Below are positions 1 to 10,949 of a stretch of DNA of 64,000 nt, piece after piece. The position numbers and the translations under genes are program-made. Origin of the DNA: Kingdonia uniflora (lineage: Eukaryota; Streptophyta; Magnoliopsida; Ranunculales; Circaeasteraceae). The notes below the pieces were generated by a model. The model made no database searches. It saw only the letters and a program-made list of their open reading frames with translations, and was not told the DNA's origin. Position 1 is the first letter of the stretch, and every line of letters starts with the position of its first letter. The stretch lies in assembly GCA_014058105.1 (NCBI GenBank), contig JACGCM010001161.1:2170001-2234000 (forward strand), in the 5' to 3' direction.

Positions 1-3000
1 CCTAGGAGTTTCTCCCCTCTTTAAGATGGTGGAAGATGTCGTTGTCCACATCCAAGTGATGGGCATGCAATAAACGACTTAGCACCATGTGTTATATCAG
101 TACTGAAGTGTTAAATAACTTTTTCGATATATATTGTTTGGTGTACGAGTATGTCATTACCAAGATGTTCGATGTGCAAATCGAGACACTACTTGATTTC
201 CTAAGGTTTTTTATTTTGAATTTTTTTCTAAGGTATTCGACGATTCTCGCGATCTCCCCTGGAGTTCTAATGATATCATAATTATTTAGTACATTGTTAT
301 GATGACAATGAAGCTAATGTATTCTAAATATGAGTGCATAGACAGATAATAATATTTGCAAAGTCTTCGACCTTCAAATACTCAGTCAACTTACTATGTC
401 TCATGGGCCTTGATTACTTCAAGTCAGCAATAAATTTTTGAGTTTATTATATATATATACGTCGTGTGTCGGGCTTAATTGCTTTCAGAAGCTTTTACCA
501 CCCCAGGTGACTTCATATAAATTTGTGTATCTAGTTTCCCATATAGATACGTGGTATTTATATCAGACGCATGTCTAGTTTGTCCTTGACAACTTGACAG
601 AATGATTAGTATCGAAACTGTATAGCGTCCATAACTGAATAATAGGTTTGCAATCGATGCCAGATCTCTTAAAGAATTCTTGGGCAACAATTCTTGCCTT
701 GGCCAAATTATCTCTCTAAGTTAATCATGTTCTCATACCATTCCTATTTATAACTGACATGCTCAATGGTATAACTTTGTATTATACTTGTAAGTTAAGC
801 TCTGCTTGGATTCCAGGCGCCCACTTTGTCTAATGTACAACAACACACAATCGTTTACAATAAGTGGTTATGAATCCTCATCCTTGATGGCGAGCATAAC
901 AGTGAATATGAATACTTTGTCGACAAATGTCTACTGAATGATCCTACGTTGTGTTTATTACAGACTTTTAATAGACCGATATCTTTTTATTATCATATGT
1001 ATGTGCCCCCCCCCTCGGGCTTGTCTCGTAATGCATCAACTGGTCGCATAGCTACTATGGCCTCGTTGATGGGTGGTTTAATCTTCGATGAACTGATTGC
1101 ACCATTAGTCATATTTGTCTTTTATTCTGCAGCTCCCCGGCTCAGAATACTTTCTTTTAACGGTGCTCCACACTAAGCGCGAGCCTCAGATTTGTTTGTG
1201 GTACTAATTCTCCCAGAACGTTCAGCTGTGTAGGTGTATTACGTGTTGGTGCATACACATACAATACTTCAATAGGCCTATGAATGTGTCTGACAATTCA
1301 GTTGCGACCTATTGGAGGTTTTTAAACCGTTGAACCTTATTGTCACTTAACTTATGTTAAGGGATCTAGAAAAGACGACGATGGTATTTTCCAACTAATC
1401 TTGGAAACATCCTCAGCATTGACTGTCATATCTCCCCCCAATGCTGAGAATATCATCTCATCAAAGCGATATTTATTTGCCCTACAGTATATACGTCGCT
1501 AGTGGGTTTCAAATATCTAGTGATAGATGTGAAACATAATGTACATAATATCATGCCAACGCTGAGGGTCCCATCTTCATACATTATGGTGGTACGATTG
1601 GCACATGTAATGAACATCCAATTATTCGTCAATGGGCGACACTTGGCTCCTACCCAGTTACTGGTTGCTTTTGGGGGAAAATTTGATGACTTTTTATAGG
1701 ACGTACCTTAATTAGTGTTGTTGGAGCATGAATGCATATCCCGCACACTAGCTGTCGTGATCGTAATAACAGTGGCTTAACAATTATCCTAAATCACTTA
1801 ATTGGGTTCTCTACCAATCCTGAGTTGGGTATGGTATGGGGTACCCGCGATGCTCAATCATCTATCACATTTAGCAGTAAAATAATCATCAAAAGCCTGT
1901 GAGTTTAACTCTCAAACCCTCATTTAGTTACATCAATCGACTTTGGTCACTTAATCCAGGAACTAAGTCAGCGATCGAATAATTTAAGTGAGAAGTCGTG
2001 CTAACGTTGTATAGATTTTAATAATAGACAAACGTAAGACCATCTCCAAAATGCGTCTATTACGACCATAAATACTCAAGTGGACCACTATGTGGATGGA
2101 TCGGTCCACATGTATCTCCATGGATGCGTTTGGGGCAAAGGCTTGAGATCCCACTCTACCTTGTTTATACTAGATTAAAATAATAAATTTTCTTAAAAGC
2201 AATCGTTATACGTACACTCTCTGGACCTTCTCTCATTTTAAGTAAAGTTGAGAAAAATCTCGATAATCCTCCTTACTATCCGAGCCCTGAGGAGTGTATT
2301 AGAAACCATTTCAATAGCGTGTTCTAACCTTTAAATATGGAGATAATGCACAAAACCTTGTCTGTCATTTTTTCCGATAGTCATGATGTTATAAGCATTT
2401 TCATGTATCTCCCTAAACTTAGTAAAATTTGGTTAGATTTACTAGTGTATAAAGTGAACTAGATACCCCGTATCGTACAATTAGAGTGTAATAGCGTAAC
2501 GCACTCAGTGCGTTCTATCAGGTTGTCTGTGCCAATGATATTTGTGACATCCCCAGTGCACTAGGTTAGAGACAAGAAATGCATTCATATCTCAAAAGGA
2601 TCGAGTGCGCGGTACTAATGGCTCTTAGGCGTATGTTTCCATTCATCCGATTATCGATAATGCTCAATGAGCAGATAGGTCCATAAGCGGGTTTTATATA
2701 GTAAATCAACTATTATACATGGAATTTAACTACATCTCAAGCAATAAATTCGAATAATCACAATTTAGAACAAAATAAAAATCTCATGTATGTCACGAAC
2801 ATTTTATTGAAACATAAATGATTTGTTCTTAATATAATCAAAAATACTAACAAAAAGTAAATCAAGTCTTTGTGAGAAAAGAAACTACTAGTGCTCTCTG
2901 CTGTGACATCACATGTCTACTGAGATATCACTACGGAGTATTCTGTATGTTGATCTATGTCGGCATTAGTATCGCTGAAGAAGTCTAACGTTGCGAACTC

Positions 3001-4190
3001 TATAGGGGTGGAGTCAGTGTCAATAACTGCATGGTGGGTCTAGACTCTGTTATTTCTGGCCACCCGTGGTACTAGGCATTTTTGTACCCAGTGTCCAGTG
3101 TCGCCTCAGTTAAAGCAAGAAGATCCCTAATCTGGCTTCTTTTCTTTCTTCACATTTTCTGGTTTGTCGGATTTTTAAAATCGTTTACCTTTCTTAGGGC
3201 CAATAGGTTTCTGGCTCCCCCTCTTCATGTTTCCCTTGTATCCTCCCCTGCCCTTTCCAAATTTGCGTCCCTGACTTGCATAGTTGTTTTTTCAAAACTG
3301 AACATTGTGGTGTGATGCTGGCAGCGATGCACTCCCAGAAGGCTGTATTGCATGATTCTTTATAAGAAGTTCATCGTTATGCTTAGAGAGGAGCAATGCC
3401 TGAATCAAGACTTTGTGAGTCGTAATGTTCTCTCGCCGATATTGCCTCTGAAGTGCAATATTGCTAGCATGGAAAGTTGATAGTCTTCTTTACCATTTCA
3501 GCATCAATGACTTTCTTCTCATACAGCTTAATTGTAGAAGTAATTTTGTGGACTGTTGAGTTATAATCAGCGACGGTCCTAAAATCTTGGAGCTGAAGGT
3601 TGTTCCATAGGTGCATCGCTTTTGGGAGCGTAATGGTCTTTTGTTGACCATAACACCCCTTCATGTTTGCCCATAAGTCAACTAGGTCAACCTTGTTGAG
3701 GTATTCAGTCTTCAGGTCATCCTGAATATGATGACGGAGGATAAACAAAACTTTTGCTTTATCGATAGGATCTTCATTGTTGCCAATGACGATGGTCTTC
3801 TGTAGACCGAGAGACTTCAAGAACAAGTCAACGCCAATCCACCAAGTGAGGTAATTGGCTCTAGTAAGCAGCAATGGAAGATATTCAACATTCTTAATTT
3901 TCACAGACATCTGTTATGCAAAATATATATCGTAATTAGTAGCAATTCTTGATAAACATATCAAATGCATTATAGACATATTATATTACTTAGAATAACA
4001 GAAAATAAATTATTCATAATCATATTATAGTTGAATCTTGTTCATATTCTAATACTAATGAAATTCTTTTATAATAATTAAATCCCAATTTTACTCCGTA
4101 AAATAACGATATTAATCTTAGATGTGCATTTTAATATAATCTTAGCCAAAATTGTTATTCAAAACCACTGGATGTGTGCATTCTTTATTC
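1..4190 (-). mobile_element. Ty1/copia element X, copy A (internal part, truncated)
   Basis: This is the interior of a copia retrotransposon in minus orientation. It is collinear with 19964 to about 23970 of copy B, which has both LTRs. Degenerate pol lies at about 1-2900, gag at about 2900-3910 and untranslated leader from there to about 4190. The left LTR would lie outside the window. On the right the leader stops abruptly and joins P450 intron sequence, so about 2.0 kb present in copy B (about 23971-25981, including the 5' LTR) is missing here. Many stops and frameshifts show it is dead. Over its first 110 bases it differs from copy B at about 14 percent of positions (counted by eye). Confidence 0.8.
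2930..3910 (-). pseudogene. copia gag remnant (UBN2-type) of element X copy A
   Basis: The longest open piece (3464-3910, 148 residues) reads as a plant copia Gag of the UBN2 type, with a YLTWW motif near the N-terminus, an LRHHIQDDLKTEYL stretch and a YNSTVHKITS stretch. The frame then breaks. Further downstream a zinc knuckle is recognisable, but its second cysteine codon has become a TGA stop. In a live element Gag would form the particle that packages the RNA. The copy B counterpart is damaged at different knuckle positions, so the two copies decayed independently. The family call is sure; this is not a functional gene. Confidence 0.75.
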
Positions 4191-4602
4191 TGAGGGCCGG
4201 AGGTTTTCACTCATTCATGGGTTTGGGGTATAAATATTGTGTGTCATTTAAAGTTCCGCTATGATTATTATAATAGGGTATTTTCGCATCCTAGTATTTG
4301 TTCCATGTTCGATCACCCCTTTAGATCTAGTGGCTGGAATTCTAGGAATTTCACCTACTAAAAAAATAAATCTCAAATCCAGCACTTACTAAACATCCTT
4401 TAAGAGAGACGTATTAGATGCAGATACTAGGGTACCATGTGTTAATTATATAGGTGATGTTAATGTGTTAAGTAGACTTGGAATTTGTAACTAGTGAAGT
4501 GGATTTTCTGTAAACAATGACACTGTGGTTCAACAATTTTTCACAATTTTCCTTTTCAGTATCGAACGATTTTTTGTTATAATTTATATATAAATTGAGC
4601 AG
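4191..4602 (+). other. 3' part of the P450 copy A intron
   Basis: This matches 25982-26391 of gene B. The distal 200 bases are nearly identical and the proximal part differs by about 10 percent. It ends in an AG acceptor directly before the ACT codon that starts exon 2. A second pyrimidine-rich CAG lies about 40 bases upstream and could be a competing acceptor. No gene is seen. Confidence 0.7.
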
Positions 4603-5241
4603 ACTATGATCGAGGCGTCAATGGACACAACAACGGTCACAATAGAATGGGCTCTTTCAGAGCTTATTAACAAGCCTCAAGTTCTTCACAAGGCACAAGA
4701 AGAGATAGAGTTAAAGATTGGAAATGAAGAAAGAATGGTAGAAGACTCAGATTTGAAGGATCTACCTTATTTGCATGCTATCGTTAAAGAGACTCTTCGA
4801 CTTCACCCTGCAGGCCCACTTTTAGTCCCACACGAATCTACTACAGACTGTGTAGTGGCCGGATTCAAAATCTCAGCTGGTACGCGGTTGCTAGTAAATG
4901 CATGGAAGATTCACAGGGATCCTAAATGGTGGGATAGACCTCTCGACTTTGTGCCTGAGAGATTTATCAAGGGTCAGGGGTCCTACTCTGATATTGATCT
5001 AAGAGGACAGCATTTTCAGCTAATACCTTTTGGGTCAGGAAGGCGTTCATGCCCAGGTATCTCGCTCGCTCTTTCCATTCTGCATTTATCAATTGCTCGA
5101 TTGCTTCATGCTTTCAAGTGGGAGATTCCACCTTCTTTGTCCTGCCTCGACATGACCGAAGGACCAGGTCTTTCTTCACCTAAGGCTATTCCGTTAGAGG
5201 CGCTCGTTGTTCCAAAAGTTGCTGCCAAGTTTTATGGCTGA
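4603..5241 (+). CDS. Cytochrome P450 (CYP82-like) copy A, exon 2
   Basis: This is the C-terminal exon of a plant CYP71-clan P450, a heme monooxygenase anchored in the ER that uses electrons from P450 reductase. The frame is open for 212 residues to the stop. It carries the I-helix ASMDTT, the K-helix KETLR, PERF, and the heme loop FGSGRRSCPG with the cysteine ligand. The C-terminal pattern (DMTEGPGLSSPKA, then PLEALVVP) resembles CYP82, while the LLVPHES stretch is also CYP81-like, so the family is tentative and the substrate unknown. It differs from exon 2 of gene B at 12 of 639 bases and 7 residues. Exon 1 is not in the window; by comparison with gene B it should lie left of base 1. Whether this copy is functional therefore cannot be judged. 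Confidence 0.85.
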   Translation, partial: TMIEASMDTTTVTIEWALSELINKPQVLHKAQEEIELKIGNEERMVEDSDLKDLPYLHAIVKETLRLHPAGPLLVPHESTTDCVVAGFKISAGTRLLVNAWKIHRDPKWWDRPLDFVPERFIKGQGSYSDIDLRGQHFQLIPFGSGRRSCPGISLALSILHLSIARLLHAFKWEIPPSLSCLDMTEGPGLSSPKAIPLEALVVPKVAAKFYG

Positions 5242-5834
5242 TAGTGCTATGTTTGCCTAATTGCTATACATTTTCGGGATTTTCATTATGGTGTGTAATA
5301 ATACCTTTCAATTATAGTAGGGTGGGCATTGAAATAAATTTATTGACCAAGCGTTCATAGTAAAATATTAGTCTCAATTTTTTTTTTATCTAGATCTCTT
5401 TATGATATAATATATCTCTAAAAGTTGCCCTTTTAACGTAAAAGATCCCGAGGGTCATAACGAGTTCGTTGTAGAGGTTTATCTACAATTTTTTTTTTTT
5501 TAAACTAGAAGTATCCGGACTGTAAGAGCATCTCCAACAGGGTTTGGGTTTGTCAACTCACACCCAAACCTAAACTTTGGCGCTCCCAGCAACTAAATTT
5601 TGAGTTTGGGTTTGTATACGTGGACATGTCAGAACCAAACTGGATTTGAGCTCATCAAACTAAAAATAAAAAAGTTTGGTGGTCTTTTAAATACTGCATG
5701 GGATGGTAAAAAGAACACCGCGCGTTATTCATAAAACCATTTATCCATTTAGCTTGGCCGAGCTCTCCCTGACTACTTCTTCTCTCCCTAACTCAGTTGC
5801 AGAGCAGAGAAGAGAACCTCTACGCAGTCCCCAA

Positions 5835-7280
5835 ATGGCTAACTCCGGCACTAGTAGTAATAACTCCACACCATCGACCCCATCATCCCAGAACCCAGCT
5901 TCAACATCATTCTCTCAACACCCATCATCACAATTCACTCTATACTCTACCACAACCAATCTCAATTCCAATCATAGACCCCACTTCCGTTTATCATGTC
6001 GCAAGGGAATACCTTCGGAGGACAGTATCAAAATTTTTTTACACTCTCTCAACCGCAACCTCAAACGTTTTAGCCCTTACTATCAACCTTGTCCAGTCAC
6101 TCAACCTTAAGGTTTTTAACCTCCAAATTACTTTCAGAACTACCTATTCTATGGGGAATCTACTCAGTACAATCAAAGTGGCGCAAATGTACCAATACAT
6201 GTTGAAGCGGCGACGTCCGAGAAAGAAAAAAGAAAATGAAGAAAAAAATAACACCTTCAAAACAAAGACAAAGCGTGCAAGTGCTGGAAGATGCTGAGTT
6301 TTTGGACGAGACAGATGATGTTAGACTTCATTGGACGGATGTGGACTTCATGTGTCTCGCAAGGGCTTGGGTAACGGCTTCTGTCCAGACTACGCACAAA
6401 GGGTTTAACTTTCTACCAAAATGTTAATATTGCCTTTAACAAAGACCCTGAGTGCCCTACACGACGATCATGTGGGTCGACCAAAGCTCAGTGGTATCCC
6501 CTTAATGCACAATGTGTGGCGTACAAATGGATAGTTGCTCAAGTACAATTTTGGCATGAGAGCGAGATAAATGATAAAGATTGGCTACGTGCTAATTTTC
6601 TATAACTCAATTTCGTATATTTCTCTTAGATATACACGTTATTTATTTGTATTTGGTAATTTTATGAATTGTAGGAAAAATATGCACACAAGATCTATCA
6701 AGGTATGAATGACGACAATGACTTCAAACACCGTGAAGCGTATAAGATTTTGGCGCATGAACCGCAATGGGCCAACCTAAAGGATAATGGGTTGAACCAT
6801 GCAGGGAATGTACCCAAAAATGTAGCCAGGAGAACATCAAATAATTCTTCTTCGGGGAACTCGGTCGGATCTAATAATCTATCAGATGACCCCGACGACC
6901 CACTTGCACCTCAATCCAAGGGCCAAAATTATGAATTAAATGGTTCATTATATGAGGGTAGAGCCAGGCCCATCGACCAAAAACTCTTTAGAAAATATCT
7001 TGCAACACAGAAGGCCTTGGATGAGGTTATTGCATCTAGTAGCGGTATCCAAACAATGCTTACGGAGATTAGGTTAGAGAAGAGACAAGTGAAAGAAGAA
7101 AAGGAAAGAAGAAGTGTGTAAGCAATTAAACAATGGCAAGCCAAAATGGATTTGGAACAAGCAAGGGAAGATCGCAAAATCACAGATAAAGACCTGAGTA
7201 ATCTTTCTGGACCGCAATTATAATATTATCTGGAAAAGCAAACTGAGGTCATGGAACGTATGGCCAACTTGAAGTGGTGA
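5835..7280 (+). pseudogene. Harbinger ORF1: Myb/SANT-like DNA-binding protein, broken
   Basis: A Ser/Thr/Pro-rich N-terminus starting MANSGTSSNN is followed by a SANT-like block spread over several frames (LARAWVTAS, FNKDP, then WKIVAQV-like text near 6520-6560). Next comes an open stretch at 6705-7121 with a HREAYKILAHEPQW motif, an NSSSG linker and a charged C-terminal helix. This is the partner protein that in PIF/Harbinger elements helps the transposase bind DNA. In-frame stops and frameshifts near 6110, 6240 and 6430 make a working product unlikely, although an intron at about 6600-6675 may explain one break. Confidence 0.6.
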
Positions 7281-7439
7281 TTAAATGTAATTTAAATTTG
7301 CTGAATTGAGAAGTTTTCTTTCCAAGAATATAATTTACTTCCAATAATGTATTCGTTTGAATAATGTACTTTGCTTTAAAGAATGAAATCTTTTTTTCAA
7401 AATATTTATTTATGAGAATATTGCGTTAAAAAATACAAG

Positions 7440-8570
7440 ATTAATACAATATCAAAAACTTGTTCAATAAGCTTGTATGATTGTGCATTATCACGTACTC
7501 CTTCATGACATTGTTCAAAACCTTGGGTTTCCACAATTTAACCAAAAAATTTACAATATTGAACCGTGATTGTATAATCCCAAATGCCCGTTTACGTCTT
7601 TTCGACAACTTTTTTGTTGTTGAGCAAATAATTTTTGCTTCGCTGTAACCGGATTAGATATGGTTTGGACAAGTGTTCCTCATTTAGGGTATATGTCATC
7701 CGCTAGGTAATAACTTATATCATAAGCTTTTCTGATAATTGTATAATTGCAAGGCAGGGCGATACCATCGGCCAGGTCGGTGAAAAGATGTGATTGTTGC
7801 AGGACATTAATATCATTGTTAGACCCTGGTATCCCAAAAAAAAAATGCCAAAACCAAAGGTCGTGTGAAGCTACTACTTTAAAAATCAGTGTCGCTTTGG
7901 AGTAATGACCAGTAAATTGACCGTGCCAAGCTATGAGATAATTTTTCTATATCCAATGTATACAATCAAGGCTTCCTAATATTCTGAAAAATCCTCGTAG
8001 CTCTCCAATCGCTTTTAACCTTTCGACGTCGGCCGCGTTTGATGTTCGAAGATATTTTTCATCAAAAATTTGTATCACCGCAACACAAAACCTTTCCATA
8101 CTTAACAAGGTTGTACTTTCCCCTATTCTCAAATATTCATCAAAAAGATCTGCCACGATACCGTAGCTTAGGAAAGGTAGTACCGTGATTACCTTTTGGT
8201 ACGGTGATAACCCCATAGTTCTTACATTATTGGGTTTTTGGACAAACTAATGATCATGTGAAACTACTGCATCGAATATACGCATAAACATTTGCCTACC
8301 CATATGAAAACGTCGTCGAAATTCGTTCGGCTCATATCTACACCCTGGGTTGAAGTAGTCCCGGATAATGCTGTAATGCCCCAATTCGTGATCTCGCTTC
8401 TTTCTCTTATCCATACGGCCCATGACACTCCTGCAGTGACTTGAAGTTGCATCATTGAATTTTGGTGCATAATGACCATTGTCGTTGCATAATCAAACAG
8501 AAGATCGTTAGTGGAGGAGGATACACATGGAGGATCATCAATGGATGAAAAGGATGATGAGGAATACATT
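7440..8570 (-). pseudogene. Harbinger transposase (DDE_Tnp_4 / HARBI1-like), broken
   Basis: The clearest part is 7947-8216, an 89-residue open stretch with GLSPYQKVITVLPFLSYG, EYLRIGEST, FDEKYLRTS and, at its end, LGSLDCIHW. The last contains the first catalytic aspartate region typical of plant HARBI1-like nucleases. Downstream, in other frames, come a WHGQFTGH-like block, a GSNNDINVL block and LADGIALP-like text, which are the expected next transposase segments. Upstream, an EFRRRFHMG-type motif appears in another frame near 8300. Several frameshifts and stops split it, so it is inactive. Confidence 0.7.
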
Positions 8571-8872
8571 TGAGGCTGTAGAGTTGAGAGAATAGTGTTA
8601 AAGGTGAAGGGGGAACAAACAGAGATAAGAAAGAACTGCAAAAGGATAAAGGGATGAAGAAGTAGTGGTTGTGGGAAATCAGTGCTGGCAACGGTGTTCT
8701 TTTTATCGTGCGGTAAAAAAGATACTGACGCCAACACTAATCCCTCACAACTACTAGTACCTATTGTGGGTCCTTCATAAAAACTATTTTTGGTATCCCA
8801 ACGGCTAGTTTTTGCTTTATATAAATGTTGGCTGGATATTCTCTAACAACAGGTCCTCTGCACACATCGTCA

Positions 8873-8985
8873 AATTGAGTCAAATGTTTTTTGAATAATT
8901 TTTATTAACTAGACTTACCCCATGGGGGACCCATTTTTAATTTTTTTATTAAAGATATTTCTTAATTTTTTTGGGAAGGCGATGA
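8873..8985 (+). mobile_element. Leader fragment of copia element X
   Basis: This closely matches 41551-41650, part of the untranslated leader of element X copy 3, including the phrase CCATGGGGGACCCATTTTTAA. No LTR is attached. It is a short orphan fragment just right of the Harbinger element. Confidence 0.6.
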
Positions 8986-9195
8986 AGAGATCGTTGCATA
9001 GTTTGATGAGGTCTCCAAGAAAATGGTACAAACAGACTCTTGGTAGGGAAATTCATAGAGATAGAGAGAAGGGAATTGTGCGTATCTTTCCTATGGATTG
9101 ATTTGTCCCCTTACGGGGATTTTGGGAACTACAAACGATTTGATCCACGATACGTAGGCAACCATTGATTTGGTGCAGTTGATGATTGATCTTTT

Positions 9196-9311
9196 GGGAC
9201 GCTTGGTTCGATTGGGTCCTTTAACGTTTGTTTGGATTTGGTCCTTTGGGACGCTTGGTTCTATTGGACCCTTTGGGACGTTTGTTTGGATTTGATCCTT
9301 TGGGATGTTTG
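9196..9311 (+). repeat. Minisatellite, subunits of about 26-27 bp
   Basis: Alternating subunits begin GGGACGCTTGGTTC and ACGTTTGTTTGG, each ending in a TCCTTT run. The double unit spans 52-54 bp and is present about twice, with a partial unit after it. On the minus strand it would read as repeated Pro-Lys-Asp/Gly-Gln-Ile motifs, but there is no sign that it is translated. Confidence 0.65.
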
Positions 9312-9487
9312 TAAATATTATATTATAACCTTGGTCTTGGAATAAACTCTCTCTATTGTGTGTGGATGTAGGCAATTGTTGAACCACCTTAAAACCTTGT
9401 TGTTAGCTGTTGATTGTGCATTACTATTTGCTTGTTTGTGCCCTAATCTAATCGATAGGAGTTTGGCTTCTGTGGCGCGGCCTAACA
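9312..9487 (+). mobile_element. 3' end of an LTR related to the solo LTR at 53673-54112
   Basis: The sequence matches, inverted, the solo LTR on the right side of the window. Shared text includes TGTGTGGATG, AGGCAATTG, ACCACCTTAAA and GTGGCGCGGC, and it ends in AACA as an LTR should. The 5' part of the LTR is missing, with the minisatellite in its place. It abuts the P450 relic. Confidence 0.55.
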
Positions 9488-9543
9488 TCTTTTACTTCAT
9501 CTAGCAGATCTACTTCTAATCCCAAAACCTAAGTGAGTGTGAA

Positions 9544-9837
9544 GTGTTTGGATTCAAAATTCCAAGTGGTACAAGATTACTAGTAAATGCATGGACGATC
9601 AACAGGGATCTTAAGCGGTGGGATAGGCCACTCAAGTTTGAGACCCAGAGGCATATTAAGGGTTATATGTCCTACTCTGATATATCAGTTTGCTTGCATG
9701 TTTTTGTATACTTTCCAATTGTTGGTTTGCTCCATGCTTTTAAGAGGGAAATGCCACCTTCTTTACCATGCCTCGACATCACCGAAGGACCTGGTCTTCA
9801 CCACCTAAGACTACCATTAGATGTTCTCATTGTTTGA
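9544..9837 (+). pseudogene. P450 relic, exon 2 fragment lacking the heme loop
   Basis: The frame is open for 97 residues and matches the second half of exon 2 of the neighbouring P450 genes: FKIPSGTRLLVNAW, a DRPL stretch, SYSDIS, LLHAFKREMPPSLPCLDITEGPGL. The segment that should follow SYSDI, with the FxxGxRxCxG heme-ligand motif, is deleted or replaced by a short unrelated stretch, so the heme cysteine is absent. No I-helix or K-helix is present. This third, dead copy implies that the P450 family was amplified here more than once. Confidence 0.85.
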
Positions 9838-10128
9838 AACTTGGCCAGCGGCAGTGGAGGCTTCTTTTTATGATTCTTTGACAATGAGCATATATAGACG
9901 ATATTCTCGCTCTTAAAGTATATGTTCATTAATGATGCTTACTTATAGTAGGATTCTAGGCTCAGATAACTTGTATATCTAAATACTTGTAATAATAGAT
10001 AATTTTCTTTCTCTGATTTCATTCTAATCGGAGTATTACTATATGTTGTATGGATTTGCTTTAAGTGATTTCACTTTCTCATCACCTAAGTATATACAAT
10101 CTAATGCATAAGAGTTCTTGATTCTATC
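9838..10128 (+). other. Spacer without recognisable features
   Basis: AT-rich DNA between the P450 relic and the Tat-like LTR. I see no gene or repeat in it. Confidence 0.5.
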
Positions 10129-10877
10129 TGTAGGGTCCTTCGACCTAATCCAAACTCGAGCTACCTCAGTATCAGACTCACATATTTCACACGTGACATG
10201 AACAATCAATATTGCCACCTAGACCACAAACTAATAAAGAACATGGATCGAGCACTGCAACAAAACATGAACAAGTCAAAGACACATGTCTCCCACGAAC
10301 TTACAGTTACTCATTCTGTATGGACTTATCCCTAGATCTCACGCAAAGTCAAGCTCACCCAGCTCGAATTACCTCCATCTCAGGCTCACGCATTTTTAAC
10401 ACTCTAATCAACATTCCAACCAGCCCCACAAAAATGTGGATCGAACTAAACCCGAAAAATATTATCCAGTCAAAGACACCTGTCTCCCACGAACTCGTCA
10501 GTTATTCAGTCAACCACCACTAACCACATTATTCAGAAAATGTGCTCTAGCATGATGAATAGCTGTGGGGAAGGCCTATATAAAGAAAAAGTTCCAGAAG
10601 AGACAGGGACCAGAAAAATGACACAAACTTCTTATTTACGAGATTCAAAGCATTTCTATATTTAGAGATCACTTGTAATAAAGATATCCACCTCAAGCAA
10701 TAAATATACTTTCATAAAAATCTTCGATACGAGGTCGTGGTTTTTACCTATTCAGAGGTTTTCCACGCTAAAAATACTTGTTTCCATTTCTTACTTTTCA
10801 TTAGAGTATTGTTACAGGTTTATTAGTGTGATAAAGAATTCCTAACCATTTTGAGCTTACAAAATTTGGCAATTACA
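10129..10877 (+). repeat. 5' LTR of the Tat-like element
   Basis: It begins TGTAGGGTCC and ends AATTACA directly before the primer binding site, so the right end is firm and the left end inferred. It holds an internal imperfect duplication of about 195-208 bp (the phrase GTCAAAGACAC recurs at 10275 and 10469). A TATATAAAG promoter-like box lies near 10577 and an AATAAA near 10700. Confidence 0.6.
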
Positions 10878-10896
10878 TTTGGCGCCATCTGTGGGA
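10878..10896 (+). promoter_or_regulatory. Primer binding site of the Tat-like element
   Basis: TTTGGCGCCATCTGTGGG follows the LTR end directly. TGGCGCC-type primer sites are standard for Ty3/gypsy elements of this group and pair with the 3' end of a host tRNA. Confidence 0.7.
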
Positions 10897-10949
10897 ATTG
10901 CACCGTTTCGTCTCTAAATCTTCAGACCACTGCCATTGGCTATTTCTGT

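Larger units (their letters stand above)
5526..8843 (+). mobile_element. PIF/Harbinger DNA transposon, about 3.3 kb
   Basis: The left terminus begins GAGCATCTCCAACAG. The right terminus is a degenerate inverted copy (reverse complement GAGAATATCCAGCC). A TAA sits outside both ends (5523-5525 and 8844-8846), the expected 3-bp target duplication of this superfamily. Inside are the two usual genes in convergent order: a Myb/SANT-like protein on the plus strand and a DDE transposase on the minus strand, both broken. The element sits 284 bases downstream of P450 copy A, at a point where homology with the copy B flank ends. The left end is firm and the right end is moderate. Confidence 0.7.

Noticed and set aside
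9091..9387. 98-residue Pro/Lys/Gln-repeat protein on the minus strand
   Set aside because: The repetitive protein is the translation of the minisatellite and LTR fragment; no start context or homology supports it.
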